Shown here piece after piece: positions 8,700 through 17,805 of a stretch of DNA of 64,000 bases. Location: the NCBI GenBank assembly GCA_937981555.1, contig CALJOK010000017.1, positions 124,001 to 188,000 on the forward strand, written 5' to 3'. Each line of letters opens with the position of its first letter. Within the stretch, counting starts at the first letter, position 1. The position numbers were made by a program, and so were the translations under genes. The notes under the pieces are model-generated. The model saw only the letters and a list, made by a program, of their open reading frames with translations. It had not been told where the DNA came from and ran no database searches. The stretch is from an uncultured Saprospiraceae bacterium. Its GTDB lineage: Bacteria > Bacteroidota > Bacteroidia > Chitinophagales > Saprospiraceae.

Positions 8700-9060
8700 T
8701 GGAATGATTTTTTTATAAAAAAATAAGAAACAAAGGTAATAGGTTTTCTTTTGAAAAAAATTTAGTTGGGTGATGAAAGCGGTTAATCTTTAGTTAAAAA
8801 ATAATGGTTTTTACAATGACCTAATCCTACAGTAAAAAATTATTAGGTGATTTTTATCACCATTTTTAGGAATATTTTTTTCAAAGAAATAGCAACTTTT
8901 ACGCAAGTATTTCTCAATTTCGCCGTCTAAATTTTTAATAGCTTCTGTTTTCCAAAAGAAAAATCTTTCCCTTTTTTTAAACGTCTTGACTTTTCGAGCG
9001 TTTAACAGTTTTCCAAGCCAATTATCAAATCAATTAATCAAAAGAAAAAACTTAAACCTA
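8700..9060. other. Divergent intergenic region between the metZ-like gene and the TonB-plug barrel
   Basis: 360 AT-rich bases. Contains the minus-strand promoter box of the metZ-like gene (8731-8738) and a 16-base palindrome GGTGATTTTTATCACC (8846-8861) that could be an operator or short hairpin. No ORF or riboswitch is recognised; the frame extended upstream from 9061 (start at 8986) lacks signal-peptide logic. Confidence 0.5.
8731..8738 (-). promoter_or_regulatory. -7 promoter element of the metZ-metX operon
   Basis: Read on the minus strand this is TACCTTTG, an exact TAnnTTTG match, placing the transcript start about 25 bases before the ATG at 8699. No -33 TTTG at the usual spacing. Confidence 0.55.
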
Positions 9061-11517
9061 ATGTTTAAAAAATTTACAACGAGACTCATTTTATTAATGA
9101 TATTGAGTATTCCATTGAGTCTTTTTGCTCAACCTTCTAATGGAATTGTCAAAGGAAAAGTAGTGGATGTAGAAACTCAAGCGCCATTAGAATATGCTAC
9201 GATTACGATTTTTTCCCAAAAAGATAGTTCGATAATTACGGGAGATATTTCAAATGATAAAGGTGTTTTTTCTATCGAAACCCCTTCTGGAAAGCATTAT
9301 GCAAAAATAGAGTTTATCGGTTTTGAATCTCAAATTATCAATGATGTAATTATTAATCGAGATAATAAAATAGCAGATCTAAGAACGATAAAATTGGGTG
9401 TTAATACGGCAACACTTGCTGAAGTAGAAGTTCGAGCAGAAAAAAGTTCTGTTCAAATGGCATTGGATAAACGAATTTTTAATGTAGGAAAAGACCTTGC
9501 TAATGCAGGTGGAAATGCTGCTGATATCTTGGATGAGGTGCCAAGTGTGGCAGTTGATGTAGAAGGTAATGTTAGTCTTCGAGGAAGTGAAGGTGTGCAA
9601 ATTCTGATTGATGGAAAACCATCTGGTTTGGTTGGAATTGGAAATTCTAATGGCTTGCGAAGTTTACCTGCGAACTTGATTGACCGGGTAGAGGTGATTA
9701 CCAATCCTTCTGCAAAATTTGAGGCTGAAGGTTCTGCAGGAATTATTAATATCGTTTTACGGAAGCAAAAGAAAAAAGGATTGAATGGATCTTTTGATTT
9801 TACTATCGGAGATCCAAGTATTTATGGTACTGCGATTAACTTAAATTTTAGGAGGAATAAATTAAATTTCTTTACCAATTTAGGAGTGAACTATGGTCGA
9901 AATTTTGGTGGTGGAGATTCCTATCAAGAATTCTATCGAGGAGATACAACTGAAATTACACTTATTGAAAGAAAACAAGATCGAGGAGGCATTTCAGGAA
10001 ATATTAGATTTGGAGCTGATTATTATTTCAATAGTAAAAATACAATTACCACCTCTTTTCTATATCGATTAGGTCAAGATGATAATATTTCGACTGTTGA
10101 TTATCAGGATTTTCTCAATGATCGAAATAATTTTTTAGAAAGAACTTTCAGAACGGATGAGGAGATAGAGGATGAATCTAAATTGGAATATGCATTAACT
10201 TATACTAAAAAATTTGAAGGTAAAGGACATGAGTTGGTAACTGATATTCGATTTCAGGACAATACGGAAAAAGAAAGTTCAGATTTTAATGAAGTATATT
10301 TTTTATCTGATGGGACTCCGTCATCTGCTTCTAATTATTTTCAAAGATCCAATAATGAAGAAGGGGAGCGGCGGTTGATTACTCGCTTGGATTATGTCAA
10401 ACCTTTTGGGAAAGATAAAAAACTAGAAGCAGGGTATCAAGGCTCTTATCGATATATCAAAAATGATTATCTCGTGGAGGAACAAATTGCTAATGATGAG
10501 TGGGTTGTATTTGATGGATTAAGTAATGATTTCAAATATGATGAAGTCATCCATGCATTTTATTCTTCCTTTGGAAATAAGATAAATAAATTTTCTTTTC
10601 AATTTGGTGCTAGGTTAGAATATTCTGACGTGGTAACTGAGTTGATCAAAACTAATGAAATCAATCCACGAGATTATCTCAATTTTTTCCCAAGTGCATT
10701 TTTGACATATGACCTTCCTAATAATAATGCTATTCAGGCAAGCTATAGTCGTCGATTAAGACGTCCAAGATTTTGGTCATTGAATCCATTTTTTACGTTA
10801 AGTGATGCGCGGAATAGATTTACTGGAAACCCAGATTTGGATCCGGAGTTTACAGACTCTTATGAGATTGGTCATATCAAATATTGGGATAAGGGATCGT
10901 TAGGATCATCGATTTATTACCGACATACTACAGGGGTAATTCAACGAGTAATTTCTGATGTGCAGGTGGTTGACTCTTTAGTGATTACACTTCGTCGCCC
11001 TGAAAATTTGGCTACCCGAGATGATGTCGGATTTGAATTTAATTTTTCTTACAGCCCTTTCAAATGGTGGAAAATTAATGGAGATATGAATCTTTTTCGA
11101 TCAATAACAGATGGTAGTAATGTGAATAGTGCGTTTACGGCGGATACCTATACGATGAGTGGAAGAGTCACTTCGAGAACTACTATCATGAAAAAAACTG
11201 ATGTACAATTAAGAATAAATTATCGTGCTCCAAGAGAAACAACTCAAGGAACGACCAAAGCGATTACTTCTCTAAACCTTGGAATGAGTCGAGATGTTTT
11301 TAAAAAGAAAGGAACGTTGACATTGAGTGTTTCAGATGTATTTAATTCAAGAAAAAGAAGAGGCACACTTTTTACGGATAATCTTTTTCGAGAAGAAGAA
11401 TTTCAATGGAGAGGACGAACGACTCGATTGACATTAAATTATAGATTGAATCAGAAAAAGAAAAGAGGTGGTGGTCGACGAGGCGGCGGTTATGAAGGAG
11501 GAGGAGAAGATTTCTAG
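9061..11517 (+). CDS. TonB-plug outer-membrane beta-barrel protein (OMP_b-brl_3 type)
   Basis: Large outer-membrane receptor-like protein, 818 residues from the ATG at 9061, which gives a signal peptide ending LSLFAQ. Order: carboxypeptidase-regulatory-like domain (about 27-110, starting GIVKGKVVD), TonB plug (about 125-230, with ILDEVPSVAVD, GVQILIDGKPSG and LIDRVEVITNPSAKFEAEGSAGI split over the plug), then a long barrel. No SusD partner is adjacent, so it belongs to the solitary outer-membrane barrel group and not the polysaccharide SusC systems. The C-terminus is unusual: a Lys/Arg and Gly-rich tail with repeated RRGGG/EGGG. Substrate unknown. Confidence 0.88.
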   Translation: MFKKFTTRLILLMILSIPLSLFAQPSNGIVKGKVVDVETQAPLEYATITIFSQKDSSIITGDISNDKGVFSIETPSGKHYAKIEFIGFESQIINDVIINRDNKIADLRTIKLGVNTATLAEVEVRAEKSSVQMALDKRIFNVGKDLANAGGNAADILDEVPSVAVDVEGNVSLRGSEGVQILIDGKPSGLVGIGNSNGLRSLPANLIDRVEVITNPSAKFEAEGSAGIINIVLRKQKKKGLNGSFDFTIGDPSIYGTAINLNFRRNKLNFFTNLGVNYGRNFGGGDSYQEFYRGDTTEITLIERKQDRGGISGNIRFGADYYFNSKNTITTSFLYRLGQDDNISTVDYQDFLNDRNNFLERTFRTDEEIEDESKLEYALTYTKKFEGKGHELVTDIRFQDNTEKESSDFNEVYFLSDGTPSSASNYFQRSNNEEGERRLITRLDYVKPFGKDKKLEAGYQGSYRYIKNDYLVEEQIANDEWVVFDGLSNDFKYDEVIHAFYSSFGNKINKFSFQFGARLEYSDVVTELIKTNEINPRDYLNFFPSAFLTYDLPNNNAIQASYSRRLRRPRFWSLNPFFTLSDARNRFTGNPDLDPEFTDSYEIGHIKYWDKGSLGSSIYYRHTTGVIQRVISDVQVVDSLVITLRRPENLATRDDVGFEFNFSYSPFKWWKINGDMNLFRSITDGSNVNSAFTADTYTMSGRVTSRTTIMKKTDVQLRINYRAPRETTQGTTKAITSLNLGMSRDVFKKKGTLTLSVSDVFNSRKRRGTLFTDNLFREEEFQWRGRTTRLTLNYRLNQKKKRGGGRRGGGYEGGGEDF

Positions 11518-11539
11518 AGAATTATAACAATATATTTAC

Positions 11540-11573
11540 AAAAAAAGCAGCTCAGTTTTGGGCTGCTTTTTTT
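11540..11573. terminator. Hairpin terminator between convergent genes
   Basis: AAAAAAGCAGCTC pairs with GGGCTGCTTTTTT around a short T-rich loop; T run on the plus side and A run on the other. Serves the TonB-plug gene and probably the convergent small barrel gene. Confidence 0.88.
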
Positions 11574-11582
11574 ACAAGAAAG

Positions 11583-12278
11583 TTAAAAAATATACCCAAC
11601 ACTAAATTTTAGATTGATGTTATTGTGATTATAAGTTTCAGTTCTACCATGAGCATAAAACCTTTCTCTCAAATATTCAGAATCATAAACATTTAAATTT
11701 ATTTGAGCAGAAAAGAGAATGTTTCCCCAACATCTATAATCAATACCTGCAGCATATAAAAATCCAAACCTTCTATCTAAATAATCTGAGTCAGGTGATG
11801 CAATCAAGATTTCGTTTGAGCGTACAGATTCTTGGTAAGGAAGACTTTGTACATGTTGTGGGAGTTTTAATAACCCACCTGCTCCTATAAAATAAGATGC
11901 TTTTCTATGATTAAAATGCAATTTAAATAACTGATCAATAGTCAATGCTCTTTCTTGATAACCAATAAAAGTTAACGCCATAAATTCTTGAGATAAGCCA
12001 GTACCACACCAACCAGTATTATTATCTGGAGATCCTTTATATTTTCGTTGACCAAAATTTATGGAAGTTACTGTTGAAAATCGTTTACCTAATTGAATTT
12101 GTCCGAATAGTCCGAAATTTGTTGATATCTTATCTTGAATAATATCTTCATATAAATATTCTGAATTAAAAGTGATTCCTCCAATAAATTGAATTTTTCC
12201 TTTTTTTTGCGCGGAAATGTTGAATGAAAAGAGGAAGAAAATAAAAGTGGTTAAAAGTAATTGAGTTAAGTTTTTCAT
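11583..12278 (-). CDS. Secreted outer-membrane beta-barrel protein, unknown role
   Basis: A 231-residue protein with a signal peptide (residues 1-23, ending Ile-Ser-Ala-Gln). The mature part is made of repeated amphipathic strands (for example KIQFIGGITFNSEYLY and NINLKFSVGYIF at the C-terminus), as in porin-like OMP_b-brl proteins. The closing aromatic residue fits BAM-dependent insertion. No enzyme motif is present. Single minus-strand gene between prmC and the TonB-plug gene. Confidence 0.6.
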   Translation of the reverse strand: MKNLTQLLLTTFIFFLFSFNISAQKKGKIQFIGGITFNSEYLYEDIIQDKISTNFGLFGQIQLGKRFSTVTSINFGQRKYKGSPDNNTGWCGTGLSQEFMALTFIGYQERALTIDQLFKLHFNHRKASYFIGAGGLLKLPQHVQSLPYQESVRSNEILIASPDSDYLDRRFGFLYAAGIDYRCWGNILFSAQINLNVYDSEYLRERFYAHGRTETYNHNNINLKFSVGYIF

Positions 12279-12418
12279 ATTAATTTTTTTGTTAGTTTAG
12301 ATAACATCAATTAAGTAAGACTTGATAAGGGATCCAAAAGGTTGGGAATAAATTCTTTTTAATCTTTATCGAATTTAGGGAAAAAATCTTCTTTCTTTGC
12401 AATCTAAAAAATAAAAAA

Positions 12419-13267
12419 TTGAACATTAAAGATACTTACCAAAATTTTACTAAAAAACTTCAAACGATTCAATCCGAAGGCGAAGCGAATGCTATTGCTC
12501 GTATTGTTTTTGAGGATGCTTTTAAGTTATATGATTTTACGAGTGAGCAAGAATTTTCTTCGGGAAATCAAAGTCGGTTGGAGGAAATTATAACAAGACT
12601 CTTACAAAATGAACCAGTCCAATATATTTTAGGCGAGGCAGATTTTTATGGATATAAATTTAAAGTAAATGAGCATGTATTGATTCCAAGACAAGACACC
12701 GAAGAGTTGGTTTTTTATGTGAAAAATACGGTTAGGTCATTTGTGAAAAAAGATGGAATTACATTGTTAGATATAGGAACGGGGAGTGGTTGTATTCCGA
12801 TTACTTTGAAAAAATTATTTCCGAAAAATAATGTACATGCTTTAGAGGTAAGCGAAGATGCATTGATTATTGCCAAAACGAATGCTGCAAGTTTAGAAAC
12901 GGATATTGTTTTTTATCATAAAAATATTTTAGAAAAAAAGGATTGGGAGAATCTTCCAAACTTTGATATTATTGTAAGTAACCCACCTTATATTCCGTAT
13001 CGAGAGGCTCATCTTATGCCCGAAAATGTCAAGCAATTTGAGCCACATTTAGCGCTGTTTATAGAGGATGATAATCCACTTCTTTTTTATGAAATAATTG
13101 CTGACTTTGCAAAAGAGAAATTAAATAAAGATGGATATTTGTTTTTTGAAACGAATGAGTTTAATGCGAAGGATGTAGTGAAGATGCTACGTAACAAGAC
13201 ATTTACAAGTGTAGTTTTGGAGCAAGATATGGAAGGGAAAGATCGAATGATTCGAGCGCAATTTTGA
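12419..13267 (+). CDS. prmC: Peptide chain release factor N5-glutamine methyltransferase
   Basis: Methylates the GGQ glutamine of release factors with S-adenosylmethionine. Of 282 residues, the N-terminal helical part (1-85) binds the factor; VLIPRQDTEELV (88-98) and the SAM-binding LLDIGTGSGC (116-125) follow; the catalytic N188PPY191 is intact. The start appears to be TTG at 12419: it gives the family's usual N-terminal length and no ATG lies in frame before conserved sequence. Converges on a T9SS-type gene across a long palindromic repeat. Confidence 0.92.
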   Translation: MNIKDTYQNFTKKLQTIQSEGEANAIARIVFEDAFKLYDFTSEQEFSSGNQSRLEEIITRLLQNEPVQYILGEADFYGYKFKVNEHVLIPRQDTEELVFYVKNTVRSFVKKDGITLLDIGTGSGCIPITLKKLFPKNNVHALEVSEDALIIAKTNAASLETDIVFYHKNILEKKDWENLPNFDIIVSNPPYIPYREAHLMPENVKQFEPHLALFIEDDNPLLFYEIIADFAKEKLNKDGYLFFETNEFNAKDVVKMLRNKTFTSVVLEQDMEGKDRMIRAQF

Positions 13268-13278
13268 TGATGTTTATA

Positions 13279-13392
13279 GAACGCGGATCGAGCGAATTTT
13301 AGCGGATCTGACGATTACAATATGCTGGGAGAAACTCGTATCCTATTGTCGTCAAATCCGCTAAAATTCGCTCGATCACTCAATCCGCGTTC
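13279..13392. repeat. Long imperfect palindromic repeat
   Basis: Left arm 13279-13318 and right arm 13344-13392 pair over about 38 bases; the shared core is GAGCGAATTTTAGCGGAT, with an 8-base insertion in the right arm and a 25-base loop. It starts 11 bases after the prmC stop and is more GC-rich than its surroundings. Likely a dispersed structured element that also works as a two-way terminator. Confidence 0.8.
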
Positions 13393-13401
13393 CATCAAAA
13401 T

Positions 13402-14598
13402 CTAATCTTTTAATCTAAAATTACCTTCCGAAGCTCTAATCACTTTCCGACTTTGCACTTGACCATTTTTTTCTTTCAGGTGTAAAATATACGCCCCGTT
13501 TTCCAGTTTAATATTTTTTAAATTTAAAAATACATTTTGATTTCCTATAAGCAGTCCTTGCGTTACTTGATAAAATTTTTGACCAGAAATATCAAAAAGC
13601 GAAATCTGAATATCACCTTTTACTTCTGAATAAATTTCCAAATTTATCTTATCTGAGAATGGATTAGGGGAAATATTTTTTAATGAAACAGAAAATTGTT
13701 GAGTGGGTAATTGAATGATTTTGCTAGATGATTTCTTTTTTAAAAGTTGAGTAGCTTTTCTGTCTGCTCTTTTTTTTCTTCGTTCGTCTCTTCGATCTTC
13801 TCTATTTTCTTGTCGGTCTCCTCGGTAGTATTTAAATTTATAGAACCAATTTTTGATTACAGCATAAAGCGTTCGAGGATATGATTTGGTTCCATCAACT
13901 ACAACTATTGGACTTCCTAAAAGTATTCCTCCCGTCATCTGAATCAATTGAACATGACTTGGATTAGTATTATTTTTGCTGTATGAAATTTCTTGAGTAC
14001 TATATCCTGTATAACTGATTGTGATAGTATAAGAATCTTTACTAGTAATTTCCTTTGGAATAATTAGTTCAGCTTTTCCATTGATATCAGAGGTAGTTCC
14101 AATTTTGTTATTGTTTTTTAATATAATACTTGCACCAATCAAACTTTCACCTAGATCATCTTCAATTAAAAATTTTAGAACAAATGAGGAATCCGAAGAA
14201 GGTTGAATATTATCTTTGTGATTCGTTTCTAAGTTAGATTGATTGATAATTTGTTGATTTTCGATTACAGTTAATGATTGATTATTATTTTGAGCATTGG
14301 CGATTCCTGCAGTCAGAAATCCAGATAACAATATACTTGCAGCTTTCCCTCGATAAGAATTTATAGGAGAAGGAGTTAAATTTATTTTTCTATCTAATTG
14401 ATCCTTACGGAACTGACCACATATTTTTCCTTTATTTTTTATAAATGTATTGGCAATTTCTTGGTCAGTCATATTGGTGAAATCTATGACTATTTTCTCA
14501 CAACTATCACAAAAATTACCACCTTTTGCAGGAATCATTTCTGCAAAGTTTTTTTGACAAGGTTCAGGAATATTGATTTGAATTTTCTTTTTAGACAT
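13402..14598 (-). CDS. Cys-motif N-terminal domain / internal anchor / T9SS sorting-tail protein
   Basis: A 398-residue protein of mixed design. Residues 1-75 carry Cys14, the pair C30DSC33 and Cys60 with IDFT and QLDR, a cysteine motif domain common at N-termini in Bacteroidota and possibly metal-binding. A hydrophobic stretch (86-102, ending ANAQ) follows, looking like an internal signal or anchor. Then come a carboxypeptidase-regulatory-like beta domain (about 135-215), a segment very rich in Arg/Asp (about 255-290), and a type A T9SS sorting domain (about 305-390, ISPNPFSDKINLEIY). Function unknown. Likely exported after cleavage near 103 (inference). Confidence 0.7.
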   Translation of the reverse strand: MSKKKIQINIPEPCQKNFAEMIPAKGGNFCDSCEKIVIDFTNMTDQEIANTFIKNKGKICGQFRKDQLDRKINLTPSPINSYRGKAASILLSGFLTAGIANAQNNNQSLTVIENQQIINQSNLETNHKDNIQPSSDSSFVLKFLIEDDLGESLIGASIILKNNNKIGTTSDINGKAELIIPKEITSKDSYTITISYTGYSTQEISYSKNNTNPSHVQLIQMTGGILLGSPIVVVDGTKSYPRTLYAVIKNWFYKFKYYRGDRQENREDRRDERRKKRADRKATQLLKKKSSSKIIQLPTQQFSVSLKNISPNPFSDKINLEIYSEVKGDIQISLFDISGQKFYQVTQGLLIGNQNVFLNLKNIKLENGAYILHLKEKNGQVQSRKVIRASEGNFRLKD

Positions 14599-14678
14599 AG
14601 TTATTTTTTTTTAAGAATTGAATAACTATATCTATCGACGAGAGAAAACAAAAAAGGGTGAGTAAAAAAGATTTTTTT

Positions 14679-15107
14679 TTAAGAAGACATGGCTAGTTTT
14701 TTCATAGCACGATCCATGATTGATTCTAAATCTTGACTTGCTTGATTGTGAATAGCTTCTTCCAAAACAGTTCGTAATTGACTTTCAGTAAAATCCATAT
14801 ATTTGTCATTGGTCAAAAGATGAAAAGTCGTTTCGGCAGAGAGGTAAGTCAGCGTCGTTCGCATCAGAAGTAAAAGACTGATATTTCTACTATAGGCTTC
14901 TAAAAAATCTAATATCTTATTATCCATTTCGAAGCTATCAATAGAAGGAAGATGTTCTTCCTGAACCATAATTTCTTGAGGTGATTTTCCTAGTTTAATT
15001 TTGATCATCTCTTTGATTTGAAAATCTAAGAATTGAATTTTAGAATCGATGATCCCATATACATGTTCTTCCATGATCGTAGTTTTTGAAATTTTTAAAT
15101 TGAGCAT
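14679..15107 (-). CDS. Conserved-looking hypothetical protein, helical
   Basis: A 142-residue (or 131 from Met12 at 15074) cytoplasmic protein with no signal peptide and no motif I know. It is almost wholly alpha-helical with amphipathic spacing, Leu/Ile rich, and acidic. It lies 80 bases upstream of the Cys-motif/T9SS protein gene on the same strand and could be co-transcribed with it. The ordered composition and the absence of any competing frame support a real gene; the function is unknown. Confidence 0.5.
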   Translation of the reverse strand: MLNLKISKTTIMEEHVYGIIDSKIQFLDFQIKEMIKIKLGKSPQEIMVQEEHLPSIDSFEMDNKILDFLEAYSRNISLLLLMRTTLTYLSAETTFHLLTNDKYMDFTESQLRTVLEEAIHNQASQDLESIMDRAMKKLAMSS

Positions 15108-15543
15108 TTATACAGATGGGAATAAGCTCGGTTCTTTTTGGTAGAAGTGTGATATGTTGATTACCTAGTTCCAAATTGTATGCTACCTTGTGTTTTATGA
15201 CTGATCTTACTGAGTTTATTGTTTGTTCTTTTTTGTATATAGTAAATAAATTATCATGCGTATTTACTCGACGAACCTAAATGTTATTGATTAAATTGTT
15301 GATAATCAGTTCTTTATATGTTTTTCGGATTTAAGATTATTTTTTTAACATAATTGATAGAAAGAACTAAGAGGCAAACTATTAAAGATCTGTGACAACT
15401 TGCTGGTCGGAAAAACTCTATATTTTAACATTATCAAGTACTTTGTTTTTAATTTTTTTCCCAAAAAGGAATGTACTTTTGACCTTCAAAAAAATCAACT
15501 TGCCAATCATAATTTATTAACGCTTCACGATTATATTTAACAT
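15108..15543. other. Divergent intergenic region upstream of the otsA-otsB fusion
   Basis: 435 bases without a gene. Visible are an 8-base inverted repeat AGTAAATA/TATTTACT (15241-15268, 12-base spacer) and the promoter box at 15474-15481. Nothing resembling a known RNA element was found. Confidence 0.5.
15474..15481 (+). promoter_or_regulatory. Possible -7 promoter element of the trehalose gene
   Basis: TACTTTTG fits TAnnTTTG and lies about 63 bases before the ATG at 15544. No well-spaced -33 TTTG is present. Confidence 0.45.
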
Positions 15544-17721
15544 ATGGCAAAAACAATCATTGTATCAAATCGACTTCCAATAAGAGTAGAAAGTTTGGAA
15601 GATGGAAAATTAAGTTTTGTTCCAAGCGAAGGTGGCTTAGCTACTGGACTTGGATCGGTATATAAAAAAGGTGAAAATATTTGGCTAGGATGGACTGGAT
15701 ATTATCCGAAGTCATTGACGGAAGAACAGAAAATAGGAGACTATTTGAAAAGTGAAAGTATGCGTCCTGTCGCTTTGACATTGGATGATGTTAAGTTATT
15801 TTATGAAGGTTTTTCTAATAAAGTGCTATGGCCTAATTTTCATTATTTTCCACAATATATAGAGTACAAAAATGAATACTGGGAAGCCTATAAAAGAGTG
15901 AATCAAAAATTTTGTGATGAAATTGTAAAATATATTTCTGAGGAAGATACCATCTGGGTACATGATTATCAATTGTTGCTTTTACCTGAAATGATTCGAT
16001 TGCGCTTTCCAAAAATTAGTATCGGATATTTTAATCATATTCCATTTCCTTCTTATGAAATGTTTCGATTATTACCTTGGCGAAAAGAGTTGCTTAATGG
16101 ATTGCTTGGTGCTGATTTGGTTGGTTTTCACACTTATGATGACATGCGACATTTTTTGAGTTCGGTGAGTCGATTAGCTGCGAGAAGCGTCAAGGAACAA
16201 CATGTTGAAAATGGGGAAAGGGTAGTGTTGGTTGATTCTTTTCCAATGGGAATTGATTATGATAAATATGAAAGTTCAGCAGCCTCACCAGATACAATTG
16301 CTCAGGAAGTTTTATTTCGAACTTCCTTGCAAGGAAAGCGAGTTATCTTAAGTATTGATCGGTTGGATTACTCCAAAGGAATTCCTCAACGATTGATTGC
16401 GTTTGAATCTTTTTTGGAAAAGCATCCAGAGTTTTTAAATAAAGTTTCTTTGGTTATGTTGGTTGTCCCATCGAGAGATAATGTAGAACAATATATTCAA
16501 ATGAAAAATGAAATAGACTTGTTGGTAGGTCGTATAAATGGTCAATACGGAATGATGGATTGGACTCCGATTCATTATTTTTATCGGTCGTTGCCTTTGA
16601 CTAAATTATCAGCACTTTATCGAATTGCAGAGGTGGCTTGGGTGACTCCGATGAGAGATGGAATGAACTTAGTTTGCAAGGAATTTATAGCTTCAAAATT
16701 GGATAAAAAAGGTGTATTGATTTTGAGTGAAATGGCAGGTTCTGCCAAGGAATTATCTGATGCGATTTTGATCAATCCGAATAATGCGGATAAGCAAGTA
16801 GAAGCACTTCATTTAGCTTTAACGATGCCTGTCGAAGAACAAATCCGTAGAAATACGATTATGCAAAAGTCGCTTCGTCGATATAATATTTCTCATTGGG
16901 TGGAGGTGTTTATGAGTAATTTGACAAAAATTAAAAAAGAACAAAAGGCTTTAGAAATCCGAAAACTAGATAAAAATGACTTGGATATTATATCAAAAGA
17001 GTATAATGATTCCCACCGGCGCTTAATTTTTCTTGATTATGATGGAACGTTAACCCACTTCTTTCCTAGCCCAGATGAGGCTAAACCTGATGATGAACTT
17101 TTAGATATTCTAAAAAAGCTAACAGAAGATTCCCGTAACCACGTTGTTATAATTACCGGTCGAGGTCGAGATCCGATAGAGGAATGGATGAAAGATTTGC
17201 GAGTTTCTATGATTTGCGAGCATGGATTATGGTTGAAAGCATATGGTGGAGAATGGAAAAAATTGAAAGATGTGGACGACGATTGGAAGCAAGAAATTCA
17301 TCCAGTTTTGGATAGTTATGTAAGCCGAACTCCAGGGTCATTTATTGAGATGAAAGATTATTCATTGGTTTGGCATTTTAGAAAAGTTGAACTAGGATTA
17401 GGGGAGTTACGGAGTAGAGAACTGACCAGTCATTTGAAATATATGGCAAGGGATCGACACCTTCAAGTTTTGGAAGGAGACATGGTCGTGGAAATCAAAA
17501 ATTTTGAAGTTAATAAAGGTTCGGCTGCCAAGAAATGGATGAAAAAATATCCTGCAGATTTTCATTTTGCAATAGGAGATGACTGGACGGATGAAGATAC
17601 ATTTGGAGCGATGCCAGATTCTGCCATTACCATAAAAGTAGGTGTGCAAAATTCTAAAGCAAGATTTAATGTAGAATCTGTCGATGATGTAAGAGCATTG
17701 TTATTGAAAATGTTGTCATAG
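15544..17721 (+). CDS. otsAB: Bifunctional trehalose-6-phosphate synthase / phosphatase
   Basis: One 725-residue chain with both steps of trehalose synthesis: UDP-glucose (or a similar donor) plus glucose 6-phosphate to trehalose 6-phosphate, then dephosphorylation. Residues 1-465 are a GT20 domain, with [10 protein letters not shown] (28-37), [21 protein letters not shown] and [11 protein letters not shown]. Residues from about 490 are a HAD phosphatase with D498YDGTLT, IITGRGR and [10 protein letters not shown]. Most bacteria keep OtsA and OtsB separate; the fused order matches the eukaryotic TPS-TPP layout and occurs in some Bacteroidota. Supplies a stress protectant; glucose 6-phosphate could come from the pgmB route in this window. 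Confidence 0.93.
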   Translation: MAKTIIVSNRLPIRVESLEDGKLSFVPSEGGLATGLGSVYKKGENIWLGWTGYYPKSLTEEQKIGDYLKSESMRPVALTLDDVKLFYEGFSNKVLWPNFHYFPQYIEYKNEYWEAYKRVNQKFCDEIVKYISEEDTIWVHDYQLLLLPEMIRLRFPKISIGYFNHIPFPSYEMFRLLPWRKELLNGLLGADLVGFHTYDDMRHFLSSVSRLAARSVKEQHVENGERVVLVDSFPMGIDYDKYESSAASPDTIAQEVLFRTSLQGKRVILSIDRLDYSKGIPQRLIAFESFLEKHPEFLNKVSLVMLVVPSRDNVEQYIQMKNEIDLLVGRINGQYGMMDWTPIHYFYRSLPLTKLSALYRIAEVAWVTPMRDGMNLVCKEFIASKLDKKGVLILSEMAGSAKELSDAILINPNNADKQVEALHLALTMPVEEQIRRNTIMQKSLRRYNISHWVEVFMSNLTKIKKEQKALEIRKLDKNDLDIISKEYNDSHRRLIFLDYDGTLTHFFPSPDEAKPDDELLDILKKLTEDSRNHVVIITGRGRDPIEEWMKDLRVSMICEHGLWLKAYGGEWKKLKDVDDDWKQEIHPVLDSYVSRTPGSFIEMKDYSLVWHFRKVELGLGELRSRELTSHLKYMARDRHLQVLEGDMVVEIKNFEVNKGSAAKKWMKKYPADFHFAIGDDWTDEDTFGAMPDSAITIKVGVQNSKARFNVESVDDVRALLLKMLS

Positions 17722-17805
17722 TAGAAAGTCGAAAAGATATTGTGATATTTCAAGGAGATGCTTTATTGAAAATTATTATTATTAACTATCTTATAAAATA
17801 AATAG

